From an uncultured Methanobrevibacter sp. (lineage in GTDB: Archaea > Methanobacteriota > Methanobacteria > Methanobacteriales > Methanobacteriaceae), in the NCBI RefSeq assembly GCF_946184425.1, contig NZ_CAMHFP010000003.1, positions 24,406 to 88,405 of the forward strand: a DNA stretch of 64,000 nucleotides, read 5' to 3'. Below are positions 16,762 to 25,551 of this stretch, one piece after another. The position numbers and the translations under genes were made by a program. The stretch's first letter is position 1; every line of letters begins with the position of its first letter. Below the pieces are notes generated by a model. It saw only the letters and a list, made by a program, of their open reading frames with translations, was not told where the DNA came from and did no database searches.

Positions 16762-17637
16762 ATGAAAAAATCTTTATATGAATTATTAATAGAAAATGCA
16801 CTGTTTTTAACGGCGCTTCTGTCATGCTTTATAATTTTAATTATTTCCGCTTTCATATTTATTGAAGGGCTGCCTGCAATTCAGGAATACGGATTTTTCA
16901 AATTTTTACTGGGAAATCTGTGGTCTCCCAATGACGGTGAATTCGGAGTATTTTCAATGATTGCAGGGTCACTTTACGTAACTTTCCTTGCACTTTTAAT
17001 TTCAACACCTCTGTCAGTTTTATGCGCTACATTTATGGCGGAAGTTGCAGGTGAAAAAGTCAGAAATATATTAAAGCCGATTATCCAGACATTATCCGGA
17101 ATTCCTTCTGTCGTTTACGGATTTTTCGGACTTGTAGTGCTGGTTCCTTTTATAATGTCTCATTTTGGGGGAAGCGGATTCAGCGTAATTACTGCCGCAT
17201 TAATCCTGTCGGTAATGATTCTTCCAACCATAATATCAGTTTCATATGATTCGCTTAGAGCAGTACCTGGCGAGTATAGGGAAGCATCACTTGGACTTGG
17301 CGCAACAGGATGGCAGACAATCAGAAGGGTTGTAATTCCATCAGCACTTCCAGGTATCATCACTGCAATAATTTTGGGAATGGGAAGGGCAGTAGGTGAA
17401 ACTTTGGCGGTGATAATGGTTGTCGGAAATGTTTCAAAAATACCTTACTCAATATTTGAGCCTGCAAGAACATTAACATCCAATATTGCGCTTGAGATGA
17501 GTTATGCAACCGGAATTCACTATCATGCATTATTTACAACAGCAGTCATACTGTTTATACTAATAATGCTGCTTCTGGTAGTTGTGAAATGTATTCAAAG
17601 GAGATTCAGCCTTGATATTTCCGGAGGGTCATTATGA
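16762..17637 (+). CDS. pstC: Phosphate ABC transporter permease PstC
   Basis: A 291-residue inner-membrane permease, half of the phosphate channel. The ATG at 16762 starts [20 protein letters not shown], with the first membrane span beginning at once; the track start at 16690 lies inside pstS and is rejected. Six membrane spans are predicted by eye, with the ABC-permease coupling loop [16 protein letters not shown] near residue 173. It overlaps pstA by four bases (ATGA), implying translational coupling. Function follows from family and operon: it partners PstA in the membrane and PstB as ATPase. Confidence 0.95.
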   Translation: MKKSLYELLIENALFLTALLSCFIILIISAFIFIEGLPAIQEYGFFKFLLGNLWSPNDGEFGVFSMIAGSLYVTFLALLISTPLSVLCATFMAEVAGEKVRNILKPIIQTLSGIPSVVYGFFGLVVLVPFIMSHFGGSGFSVITAALILSVMILPTIISVSYDSLRAVPGEYREASLGLGATGWQTIRRVVIPSALPGIITAIILGMGRAVGETLAVIMVVGNVSKIPYSIFEPARTLTSNIALEMSYATGIHYHALFTTAVILFILIMLLLVVVKCIQRRFSLDISGGSL

Positions 17638-18485
17638 AAAGCTTTTTATCACCGGGCACTTCACACAAAATCATGAATTCAGTATTGATTTTTTCAGGTG
17701 TACTTACAATTTCAGTTCTGGTAATCATTTTGGCATTCATATTGATTGAAGGGCTTCCGGCAATAGATTTGGAGTTTATTTTCGGCGGTGTTAAAGACCA
17801 GGGCAGATCCGGAGGAATATTTCCAGTAATTGTCTCCAGTTTGTATGTGACTCTAATTTCAGTTTTAATAGCAGCTCCTTTAGGCGTAGGTGCTGCTATC
17901 TATGTCGTTGAGTATGCAGAAAACAGGAAGCTTGTCAATATAATACGTTTCGGGGCAGAGACATTGGCATCTATCCCTTCAATTGTATTCGGTTTATTCG
18001 GATTTGCATTTTTCGTAATGTTTTTGAAGATGGGATGGTCTGTATTTTCAGCAGGTCTTGTTTTGGCAATTATGGCGATTCCTACAATATTTCAGGTTGT
18101 TGAGGTTTCATTAAGGTCAGTTCCAAGCACATATAAGGAAGGAAGCTATGGTCTGGGAGCAACAAAATGGCAGACTATATGCAATGTGATTTTGCCTGCG
18201 GCAATTCCCGGAATCGTAACTGGGATAATACTTGCAATGACAAGGGCCATTTCAGAAGCCGCCGCTGTAATGTATACAGTCGGTTCATCTGTTTCCATGC
18301 CGATTTCAATGTTTGATCCGGGCCGTCCGCTGCCCCTTCATCTGTATATTCTGGCAACTGAAGGAATATCCCTGCAGAATGCATTTGCAACTGCTGCGGT
18401 TCTTGTAATTATAGTGATGGTAATTACATTTTTAACCAATTATTTCACACAAAGGTATCAAAACAAAATGATGGGAAATTTATAA
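17634..18485 (+). CDS. pstA: Phosphate ABC transporter permease PstA
   Basis: A 283-residue second permease subunit. It has about six membrane spans and the coupling loop [17 protein letters not shown] near residue 167, closely parallel to that of PstC. The [15 protein letters not shown] segment near the C-terminus is typical of PstA. The start overlaps the pstC stop by four bases, and pstB follows after 18 bases. The length is normal for the family and no defects are seen. Confidence 0.95.
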   Translation: MKSFLSPGTSHKIMNSVLIFSGVLTISVLVIILAFILIEGLPAIDLEFIFGGVKDQGRSGGIFPVIVSSLYVTLISVLIAAPLGVGAAIYVVEYAENRKLVNIIRFGAETLASIPSIVFGLFGFAFFVMFLKMGWSVFSAGLVLAIMAIPTIFQVVEVSLRSVPSTYKEGSYGLGATKWQTICNVILPAAIPGIVTGIILAMTRAISEAAAVMYTVGSSVSMPISMFDPGRPLPLHLYILATEGISLQNAFATAAVLVIIVMVITFLTNYFTQRYQNKMMGNL

Positions 18486-18503
18486 AGTTTATGAGGTTTT
18501 ATT

Positions 18504-19256
18504 ATGTACAGGATTACTGCAGAGCATCTCAACACTTATTTCGGAGATGCTCATATTCTTAAAGATATCAGTTTAAAAGTAGCTGAAAACACGGTTATGG
18601 CGCTTATTGGTCCGTCAGGCTGTGGAAAATCAACTTTTTTAAGGTCAATCAATAGGATGAATGATTTAATAGCTTCATTTAAATTGGAAGGAACACTTCT
18701 TTTGGATGGAAATGACATTTATTCTAAAAACATGGATGTGGTGGATTTGAGAAGAAGGGTAGGAATGGTTTTTCAAAAGCCGAATCCCTTTCCCAAATCC
18801 ATTTTTGAAAACGTGGCATACGGACTTAGAATTCACGGAAATGATGATGAGGATTATATAGCACAGAGAGTTGAAGAAAGTTTAAAATCAGCGGCAATTT
18901 GGGATGAGGTAAAAGACAAGCTTGATCAGTCAGCTTTAGGTCTGTCCGGCGGTCAGCAGCAGAGACTTTGCATTGCACGTACAATAGCAAATAATCCGGA
19001 AGTTATTCTGATGGACGAACCGTGTTCTGCACTGGATCCGATTTCAACATTGAAAATAGAAGACCTGATTCATGAGCTTAAAAAAGATTATACGATTGTT
19101 ATTGTTACTCATAATATGCAGCAGGCTTCAAGGGTTTCTGATTTCACGTCATTTTTCCTCAACGGGGAGCTGATTGAAAGTGAAAAAACAGAAAAGCTAT
19201 TTGTAAGTCCGAAAGAGAAAAAAACAGAAGAATACATTACAGGAAGATTTGGATAA
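18504..19256 (+). CDS. pstB: Phosphate ABC transporter ATPase PstB
   Basis: A 250-residue ATPase that drives phosphate import. Walker A is GPSGCGKST near residue 35, the Q-loop lies in [16 protein letters not shown], which is diagnostic for PstB, the signature is [13 protein letters not shown] near 148, Walker B is [13 protein letters not shown] near 167, and the switch is IVTHNMQQA. It sits on the cytoplasmic side of PstCA. It is followed by a phoU gene whose real start (19273) is 17 bases after its stop. Confidence 0.97.
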   Translation: MYRITAEHLNTYFGDAHILKDISLKVAENTVMALIGPSGCGKSTFLRSINRMNDLIASFKLEGTLLLDGNDIYSKNMDVVDLRRRVGMVFQKPNPFPKSIFENVAYGLRIHGNDDEDYIAQRVEESLKSAAIWDEVKDKLDQSALGLSGGQQQRLCIARTIANNPEVILMDEPCSALDPISTLKIEDLIHELKKDYTIVIVTHNMQQASRVSDFTSFFLNGELIESEKTEKLFVSPKEKKTEEYITGRFG

Positions 19257-19272
19257 CGGGGGATGTGAAATT

Positions 19273-19944
19273 ATGAGCGAAAAAACACCGGGAATTTCAT
19301 TTCAAAACAGAATGGACAATATTGTAGATGATTACAGGGAACTTGGAAATCTTGCTATCAGATTAAACGGGGACGTTGTTAAACTGCTTGAAAATTATGA
19401 TGAATCAGTTCACAAAAGCATATCTGCAGGTTCCAGCACATTGGATATCAAAACAATTAACCTCGAAAGGGTCTGCATAAGATTCATGGCTACCGAACAG
19501 CCATTGGCTAAGGATTTGCTGTTTATAGAATCAATGCTCAGGGTTATCAGCCACATCAAAAGGGTTGGGCATTTGTGCGCCAAGATTGCCGATTCAATCA
19601 GAAATATTCACGAGGTTCCTATTCCCGAAAAGATACTTAATCAGATGGCTTTGATGGGTGAGTATATTGGAGTCATGTTAAAAAAATCATTTTCAGTATT
19701 TTTAAATCATGATCTCGACAAGGCAAGAGAGCTTGACAGGGATGATGATAAAATAGATGAGCTATACGATTCTATTTTAAATGAAGTTACATCAACAATG
19801 ATTAATGATGCTGAATTTGCCCCCTATATTATCGATACAATTTTTCTGGCAAGATATATGGAAAGAATAGCCGACAAGGCAGTAAGTATAGGTTCAAGAA
19901 CAATATTCATGATAACTTTAAAAAGACCTGGAATAGATGAGTGA
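19273..19944 (+). CDS. phoU: Phosphate uptake regulator PhoU
   Basis: A 223-residue helical protein built of two PhoU three-helix repeats, each with the acidic metal-binding pattern (DRDDDKIDELY near residue 156; ERIADKAVSIG near 199). PhoU adjusts Pst transport and phosphate signalling. I start at the ATG at 19273, preceded by GGGGGATGTG, rather than the TTG at 19249 inside pstB. It is the fifth gene of the operon. A perfect 8-bp hairpin (19967-19987) separates it from a second PhoU protein. Confidence 0.93.
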   Translation: MSEKTPGISFQNRMDNIVDDYRELGNLAIRLNGDVVKLLENYDESVHKSISAGSSTLDIKTINLERVCIRFMATEQPLAKDLLFIESMLRVISHIKRVGHLCAKIADSIRNIHEVPIPEKILNQMALMGEYIGVMLKKSFSVFLNHDLDKARELDRDDDKIDELYDSILNEVTSTMINDAEFAPYIIDTIFLARYMERIADKAVSIGSRTIFMITLKRPGIDE

Positions 19945-19966
19945 GGAAATTCGAATAAATATTTGT

Positions 19967-19987
19967 ACTAGTTAAAAAATAACTAGT
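19967..19987. promoter_or_regulatory. 8-bp inverted repeat between two phoU genes
   Basis: ACTAGTTA - AAAAA - TAACTAGT. It lies 23 bases after the phoU stop and 27 bases before the start of the HTH-PhoU gene. It could be a terminator for the pst operon or an operator for the DNA-binding PhoU protein that follows; there is no strong T-run directly after it, which slightly favours an operator or a processing signal. Confidence 0.45.
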
Positions 19988-20013
19988 CATATCTTTTGTG
20001 GGGAGTCATTAAA

Positions 20014-20895
20014 ATGGGAAGAAGTAATAAAACACTGGAAGAAATTTTAGAGTACATATTTTATCAAAATCCGGCCAATCAGGATGAAATTGCCGATGAT
20101 TTGAAAATAAGCCGGAGGTATGTAACCAAATTGTTAAAGCCACTGGTCGATGAGGACATTGTCCGCAAGGTTTATGTTGTTAATCTGGAAAAATATGATG
20201 AAATTTACGGAGGTTTCGAACACAGCAATAAAAAAATTTCGACAGATTTTTTAATTAAAAACATTTTAAGGACTATGGCTGAGCATATAGAAAATCAGCT
20301 GGAACTCTCCTTTGAAGCAATCCTTGAAAATGACAAACAGAAAGCAAATGAAGCTATTGAACTCGATTTTACAACAAATAACATGTTTGAAAAGATTCGC
20401 TCATCAGTTGAAACAGTAGTCAATTTGGACCCTCACTCAAAACTTTCCAAAATTCTTCTTTTTAATGAAGTGGCTTATAATTACGAAAGAATCGGTGATT
20501 ACTGTATCCATCTCAATAAGTTTGTCATCAATGATGATTCTGTAGTTGACGATAAGATTCTTGACATCCTCAAAAAGATGTATAAATACGCAAAAAGATC
20601 TGTTTCATATGCAAGTGAAGCATTCATTGACGGTAAAGTTGAGTTAAAAGAAGATTTGATGGATACAGAAGAAAAGATGCATAAAATGCAGGATAGAGCT
20701 ATGAAGGAAATTGCTCTTCAGATGGGTGAGTCCACTTTTGATGATGTTGGCCATGCGAATTATTATATTTATCTCACACGAGTAATCAAAGCATTTGAAA
20801 GAACTGGAGATATTTCCGTTGAAATAATGGATATTGCAATCGAATTTCATAAAAATATTCCAAGATCTACCGTTCCCCGCTATTTCAGGGAATGA
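20014..20895 (+). CDS. PhoU-domain protein with N-terminal winged helix
   Basis: A 293-residue fusion. Residues 1-60 form a winged helix-turn-helix (EEILEYIFYQNPANQDEIAD, then ISRRYVTKLLKPLVDEDIVR); residues 80-290 form a PhoU domain with NEVAYNYERIGDYC and RVIKAFERTGDISVEI as the two conserved helices. This architecture suggests a phosphate-responsive transcription regulator of the pst operon, which is known as a type in archaea. The ATG at 20014 has GTGGGGAGT upstream; the track TTG at 19996 is rejected. It may bind the hairpin-forming palindrome just ahead of it. Confidence 0.88.
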   Translation: MGRSNKTLEEILEYIFYQNPANQDEIADDLKISRRYVTKLLKPLVDEDIVRKVYVVNLEKYDEIYGGFEHSNKKISTDFLIKNILRTMAEHIENQLELSFEAILENDKQKANEAIELDFTTNNMFEKIRSSVETVVNLDPHSKLSKILLFNEVAYNYERIGDYCIHLNKFVINDDSVVDDKILDILKKMYKYAKRSVSYASEAFIDGKVELKEDLMDTEEKMHKMQDRAMKEIALQMGESTFDDVGHANYYIYLTRVIKAFERTGDISVEIMDIAIEFHKNIPRSTVPRYFRE

Positions 20896-21034
20896 TTTAT
20901 TTTAATTTTTTAGATTTAAGGATTAAGTTTACATTTTTCTTGGAAATGTTTTGCTAGTTGAATAATATCACGTGTCATTTTTGCCACATTAATTATTTAT
21001 TAATGAAAATGAAAGCGATAACCGGTGATAATAA

Positions 21035-21220
21035 ATGCCAGTTATTAGTTTTGATATAGGTGAATTAACCAAAGAGCAAAAAGAAACTTTAGCAAAAGAA
21101 TTCAGCGAATCAGCTTCCAGAGTTACCGGACTTCCAATTGAAATGATTTACGTTCTTTTCAATGAAAGGAAATTTGACAATGTCAGTGTTGGCGGAGTTC
21201 TTTTAAGCAATCAGGAATAA
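21035..21220 (+). CDS. 4-oxalocrotonate tautomerase family protein
   Basis: A 61-residue protein starting MPVISFDIGELTKEQK, where the Pro after the initiator Met is the catalytic base of this family. The small beta-alpha-beta fold assembles as a hexamer in relatives. The substrate in this organism is unknown; there is no degradation pathway nearby, so it may be a general tautomerase. GGTGAT lies before the ATG. It stands alone between the phoU-type gene and the convergent HxlR regulator. Confidence 0.9.
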   Translation: MPVISFDIGELTKEQKETLAKEFSESASRVTGLPIEMIYVLFNERKFDNVSVGGVLLSNQE

Positions 21221-21229
21221 TTTTTATAA

Positions 21230-21643
21230 TTATTCTATTTCTAAAATTTCCTTATACATTTCTTTTAATTCTTTTTTTTCATGTTCGGAGTAATATTCGT
21301 TATCGGTATCGTTTTCTATTGCAAACAACAATAACTCATAGAATACCTTGTTAAGTGATTTGCCTTTTTTTGTCAGGAAGTATTCAGTGTTTTTCGGATC
21401 GTCATCTTCATTTGTCTTATAAATCAAATCATTGTCCTGCATTGTTTTAAGACATCTTGCTAATGCTTTATTGTCTAAAGATAATCTGTTAACTTTAAAT
21501 TCATTAAAATGGCTTTTGCCTAAAAACAAGTCTCTTAAAATGTGTAATGTCCATTTATTGCTAATGAATTTGGTAATGTCTTCAAGGGGGTTTCGTTCAT
21601 ACTTTTTTTCATAATAAATTAATTTTTTCGGACTTAAAACCAT
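21230..21643 (-). CDS. HxlR-type transcriptional regulator
   Basis: A 137-residue winged-helix protein. The segment ISNKWTLHILRDLFLGKSHF followed by NEF, ALARCLKTMQDNDLI and EYFLTKKGKSL is the HxlR/MarR-like pattern. These regulators usually control a neighbouring gene in response to redox or small electrophiles. It diverges from an MFS transporter with a perfect TGGCAT-TC-ATGCCA dyad in the shared region, so it is likely to regulate that pump and itself. The C-terminal tail is acidic (about 30 residues). Confidence 0.88.
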   Translation of the reverse strand: MVLSPKKLIYYEKKYERNPLEDITKFISNKWTLHILRDLFLGKSHFNEFKVNRLSLDNKALARCLKTMQDNDLIYKTNEDDDPKNTEYFLTKKGKSLNKVFYELLLFAIENDTDNEYYSEHEKKELKEMYKEILEIE

Positions 21644-21686
21644 GTTAATTCTTATATGTGTTTTTACATTTAAATTTTAGTTTAAA

Positions 21687-21700
21687 TGGCATTCATGCCA
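21687..21700. promoter_or_regulatory. Operator-like dyad TGGCAT-TC-ATGCCA
   Basis: A perfect 6-bp inverted repeat in the divergent region between hxlR-type and MFS genes. It sits two bases before a TATA-like TTATATTTA for the MFS gene, so a bound regulator would block TBP/TFB. The likely ligand is the HxlR protein. Confidence 0.55.
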
Positions 21701-21754
21701 CTTTATATTTAAATATTTAATTTTTTAAATTATTTTTTAATTAAGGTGGAAAAT

Positions 21755-22975
21755 ATGGAATACATTGGTAATAATGATAAAACTGTTGAAATGACAAAAT
21801 TCTTAGCAATCTTGTTTGCTATATGTTCAGGTCTTGCAATAGGTAACTTATACTGGGCTCAGCCTTTACTTGTTCAAATAATGAATAGTTTTGGACTTCC
21901 GGCTGCAAACGGTGGACTGCTGGTCACTGCTACTCAGATAGGATATGCAATTGGAATTCTCTTTATAGTGCCGTTAGGAGATTTTGTTGAAAGAAAAAGA
22001 TTGATTACAATCGTAATGGCATTGTCCATAATTGCGTTAATTTCATGTGCGATAGCGCCTTCTTTTACCATACTGGCATTGTCTTTGTTCAGTATGGGTA
22101 TTGTAACAATTTCTGGTCAGGTCATTTTGCCTCTTGCGGGGGATTTAAGTAAAGAAGAAGAGCGTGGACATATTGTGGGGATTGTATCTTCTGGAATAAC
22201 TACTGGTATTTTATTTTCAAGATTTGCAAGCGGTATTATTGCAGGTTTGTGGGGATGGAGATCAGTATATGTAATCGCTGCGGTATTGAATCTGGCAATG
22301 GCTTTAATCATCATTTTTGTTTTGCCGAAAATTCCAAGGAAAAACAAACTTGAATCATATAAAAAACTTTTATCCAGTGTATTTACAACATTTAAAAGGC
22401 ATGAAACATTACCGAGAATATTGCTGCACAGCGGATTGATTTTTGGATTGGTCTTTAATATTTTCTGGACTTCATTAACATTCCTGTTATCCGGAAACCC
22501 TTTCAATTATGATACATTTCAAATAGGACTTGTTAGCTTGGCAGGACTTACTGCAGCAGTATTCGGTTTGGGAATTGGAAAATTGCAAGACAAGGGCTTA
22601 AGCGTACCTGCCCTTGGAATATTTATAATTCTAAGTTTAATCACTATGCTTTGCGGGCTTGTGTTTTATGATTCCATTATAGCAATCATAATTATTGCTG
22701 CCGTACTTTCAGTTGCAGTTCAGGGAATATCTGTTTTATCACAGGCAAGATTATTCAATTTATCAAATGAGGAACGCAGCAGACTAAATACTGTATTTGT
22801 TGTTAATAATTTCATATTTGGGGCAGTAGGAAGTGCTCTTGCATCATTATTATGGTCTTTAGGCGGATGGCAATATGTCATGATGGGGGCAAGTTTAATT
22901 TCATTAATGGCATTAATAGTTTGGTTGACTTCAAGAAGCTCATTTAATGAAATAGATAATAAAACAAGATTTTAA
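21755..22975 (+). CDS. MFS transporter, DHA1-like drug:H+ antiporter
   Basis: A 406-residue membrane protein with about 12 spans. The N-terminal half has the MFS motif A-like loop PLGDFVERKRLI near residue 74 and the antiporter motif C-like region GIVSSGITTGILFSR. It resembles AraJ/YbcL-type exporters; the substrate is unknown. AAGGTGG lies just before the ATG at 21755; the track GTG at 21746 overlaps that ribosome-binding site and is rejected. It is divergent from the HxlR-type regulator and has a promoter dyad. It ends in AT-rich DNA before the convergent HEAT-repeat gene. Confidence 0.9.
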   Translation: MEYIGNNDKTVEMTKFLAILFAICSGLAIGNLYWAQPLLVQIMNSFGLPAANGGLLVTATQIGYAIGILFIVPLGDFVERKRLITIVMALSIIALISCAIAPSFTILALSLFSMGIVTISGQVILPLAGDLSKEEERGHIVGIVSSGITTGILFSRFASGIIAGLWGWRSVYVIAAVLNLAMALIIIFVLPKIPRKNKLESYKKLLSSVFTTFKRHETLPRILLHSGLIFGLVFNIFWTSLTFLLSGNPFNYDTFQIGLVSLAGLTAAVFGLGIGKLQDKGLSVPALGIFIILSLITMLCGLVFYDSIIAIIIIAAVLSVAVQGISVLSQARLFNLSNEERSRLNTVFVVNNFIFGAVGSALASLLWSLGGWQYVMMGASLISLMALIVWLTSRSSFNEIDNKTRF

Positions 22976-23077
22976 TTAAATAAATCAATATTAAAATACT
23001 GGAAATTCCACAGAAATAGTATTGTATTGGATTTTAAAATAAATAGATTCGAGTAAATGATGGAATCAGTGGCTCAA

Positions 23078-23722
23078 TTAGCTATTTTGATGTTTTTTCA
23101 ATGCGTTTTTTGTTATTCTAACCGCACCACTGCAATGAATGCGAACAGTGGAATTTTCATCATTTTCTGCAATACATTCTAATTTTTCTAAGTAAGGAAT
23201 CACATAGTCTGGTTTTTGTTTCCCAATTACTCTAAACATTTCGGGGGATTCTATCCTAACCTTTTCACTAGAATCCGAAATCATATCATAAAAGATTTCC
23301 AGTTTTTCACAAAACATCTCTGGTGCGTTTGAAGCTATATTTTCACAGGCCCATATAAATGCATGCCTGACGTTCTCAGATTCATCATATCTCATTTCCA
23401 TTAATTTTTCCAAATGTGGAGTTATTAGGTTTTTGTTTGCCCTGCATATTCTTCCTATTGCATTGGCAGACCTTTCCCGCAGTTTTGCATTTGTATTGTT
23501 CAAGTAACTGGCAATTTTTTCAATGTGGCATTCAATTTCTGCAGGATATTTCAGTCCCATCTCTCCAAGAAGCCACAGTGCTTTTGCTTTTATCTCAATG
23601 GAATAATTTTCACTCAATTTAGATGCGACATCATCAATGTTTGTTTTCCAGCATTCTCTGTTTTTTTGAATATCTCTTAATTCTTTCAGAATATCTTTAT
23701 CATCACTTGACATCTTATTCAT
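23078..23722 (-). CDS. HEAT-repeat protein
   Basis: A helical-repeat protein of about 214 residues made of roughly five HEAT units (for example IKAKALWLLGEMGLKYPAEI, ARSANAIGRICRANK-like, VRHAFIWACENIASNAPEMF, VRIESPEMFRVIGKQKPDYV). Such proteins act as scaffolds; the partner is unknown. The track uses a TTG at 23752 that overlaps tcdA by 14 bases; I prefer the ATG at 23722, which follows AAGAG, though the upstream start cannot be excluded. It lies downstream of tcdA on the same strand and is probably co-transcribed. Confidence 0.8.
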   Translation of the reverse strand: MNKMSSDDKDILKELRDIQKNRECWKTNIDDVASKLSENYSIEIKAKALWLLGEMGLKYPAEIECHIEKIASYLNNTNAKLRERSANAIGRICRANKNLITPHLEKLMEMRYDESENVRHAFIWACENIASNAPEMFCEKLEIFYDMISDSSEKVRIESPEMFRVIGKQKPDYVIPYLEKLECIAENDENSTVRIHCSGAVRITKNALKKHQNS

Positions 23723-23738
23723 CTCTTGAACTTTTGAA

Positions 23739-24449
23739 TTATTTGCCTGCAATGTCTTTAATCACTTCGCCTGCAATTATCAATCCCGCAACAGACGGAA
23801 CAAAAGAAACGCTGCCCTTCACTTTAAATTTCCTATCCTGGTTAATAACATGGTCGTTTGTGTTTATTGGATGTTCTTTGGAATAGACTACTTTCAATTT
23901 TTCTATATTTCTCTTTCTAAGGTCTTTTTTCATTATTCTTGCAAGCGGGCACACAGAGGTTTCATAAATGTCTGCAACTTCGAACATTGTTGGATCCAAT
24001 TTGTTGCCTGTACCCATTGATGAAATAACAGGAACTTCAAGGGCATCACATTTACATATTACTGCAATCTTGGCCATAATAGTATCCACGCAATCAACTG
24101 CATATGACAGGTCTTCTGTAAGGATGTCGGTTTTAGAATCAGCCATATAAAACTCCTTATAGACTTCAACATTTGCATTCGGGTTGATATCCAAGATTCT
24201 TTCCTTCATTAAATCAACCTTATATCTGCCGATAGTTTTTGTTGTTGCAATCAGTTGCCTGTTGATGTTGCTTTCATCTATCTTATCATAGTCCACCAAA
24301 ATAAAATTTCCAATTCCGCTTCTTGCAAGTCCTTCACAAACAAATGAGCCTACTCCACCAATACCAAAAACAGCAACTTTGGCATTGTTTAGTTTTTCCA
24401 TTCCCTCATTTTCAATTAACATTTCTGTTCTTGAAAATTTATTATCCAT
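23739..24449 (-). CDS. tcdA: E1-like adenylating enzyme, TcdA/YgdL type
   Basis: A 236-residue ThiF-fold protein. The ATP-binding loop is FGIGGVGSFVCEGLARSGIG near residue 30, followed by DYDKIDESNINRQ and VDCVDTIMAKIAVI. The segment SSMGTGNKLDPTMFEVADIY and SVCPLARIMKKDLRKR are characteristic of TcdA, which dehydrates t6A to cyclic ct6A in tRNA position 37. Archaeal versions are less studied, so sulfur-carrier activation is an alternative. It is encoded just upstream of the HEAT-repeat gene and diverges from tatD. Confidence 0.85.
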   Translation of the reverse strand: MDNKFSRTEMLIENEGMEKLNNAKVAVFGIGGVGSFVCEGLARSGIGNFILVDYDKIDESNINRQLIATTKTIGRYKVDLMKERILDINPNANVEVYKEFYMADSKTDILTEDLSYAVDCVDTIMAKIAVICKCDALEVPVISSMGTGNKLDPTMFEVADIYETSVCPLARIMKKDLRKRNIEKLKVVYSKEHPINTNDHVINQDRKFKVKGSVSFVPSVAGLIIAGEVIKDIAGK

Positions 24450-24556
24450 ATCTGCACACCAAAAATTTAATTTAATTTAATTTATTATATAATTATTGAA
24501 GTCAGAATAATAAAAACTTATGCAAATAGATTTCATATCTTTTAATGAGGATTTTC

Positions 24557-25309
24557 ATGATAATAGATACACATTGCCATATTTATAATAGTGAAATGGA
24601 AAATGCAGAGGAAATTATAAGGCAAGCCGCAGAAAATGATATATATCTGATTTTGAATGGCACAGACCCTCTAAGCAATCGGGAAATATTGGAATTGTCC
24701 GATAAATATGAAAATGTTTATGCTGCATTGGGATATTTTTATTCTTTTGCAGATGAAATTACTGATGAGGATATTTCTTTATTGGATAATCAACTTGGCA
24801 ATGATAAAGTAATTGCTGTGGGTGAAATAGGACTTGACTATTATCATACAAAGGATAATAAGGCTAATCAAAAGGAATTATTTGACAAGATGTTGGTTCT
24901 TGCTGAAAAACATGATTTGCCGGTAATAGTTCATTCTAGAAAATCAATACAGGATACCTATGACATGTTGAAAATGCATGATGTAGTTGGGTCTATGCAT
25001 TGTTACCAGGGTTCAGCTGAAATGGCGGAGCAATTTATCAAACTGGGTTTCTATATGGGAATAGGAGGACCGATTACTCACACCAACAATAAGAAAATAA
25101 GAAAAATGGCGAGAAAAATAGGCATTGATAATATGCTTGTAGAAACAGATTCTCCATATTTGCCTCCGGAACAAAAAAAAGGTGAAAAAAACACTTCATT
25201 AAATCTGAAATATATAACAAGAGGGATAGCCGAAGAATTGGGCATGTCAGAAGAGGATGTCATTGAAATAACCTCAAAAAATGCAAAAAAATTGTTTAAG
25301 ATAATGTGA
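24557..25309 (+). CDS. TatD family metal-dependent hydrolase
   Basis: A 250-residue TIM-barrel hydrolase, probably a nuclease. Metal ligands are visible in IIDTHCHIY (start), AVGEIGLDYYH near residue 95, VIVHSRKS near 127 and VETDSPYLPPE near 197. I take the ATG at 24557, which has GAGG upstream, over the track ATG four codons earlier. TatD enzymes remove nucleotides from 3' ends and take part in DNA repair or RNA turnover. It is divergent from tcdA and precedes the msvR regulatory region. Confidence 0.9.
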   Translation: MIIDTHCHIYNSEMENAEEIIRQAAENDIYLILNGTDPLSNREILELSDKYENVYAALGYFYSFADEITDEDISLLDNQLGNDKVIAVGEIGLDYYHTKDNKANQKELFDKMLVLAEKHDLPVIVHSRKSIQDTYDMLKMHDVVGSMHCYQGSAEMAEQFIKLGFYMGIGGPITHTNNKKIRKMARKIGIDNMLVETDSPYLPPEQKKGEKNTSLNLKYITRGIAEELGMSEEDVIEITSKNAKKLFKIM

Positions 25310-25403
25310 ATGATTTCTAATTATTAAGTTCTGAAAAATTAGTTTTAGTTATAATTTTTCGGTGAAGATAGTTAATTATACGAACTATTTTATATGTCCT
25401 AAA

Positions 25404-25416
25404 ACGAACAGTTCGT
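25404..25416. promoter_or_regulatory. Palindrome ACGAACAGTTCGT upstream of msvR
   Basis: A perfect 13-base palindrome, preceded 20 bases earlier by another CGAA (TACGAAC at 25379-25385). It lies about 135 bases before the msvR start. The half-sites are those of the two dyads upstream of nrdD. MsvR proteins are reported to bind their own promoter region, so autoregulation is the likely role, although the spacing here differs from the nrdD sites. Confidence 0.5.
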
Positions 25417-25551
25417 ATTATTTCTTTTTATTTCTTTTTATAATGTTCAAATTTATTTCAATAATTATATACAATATACTAATTTTTAATTTTTAGATAT
25501 ATTTATTAACTAATGATTTAAAATATATTTGTATAATTGGGAGATTTTATC

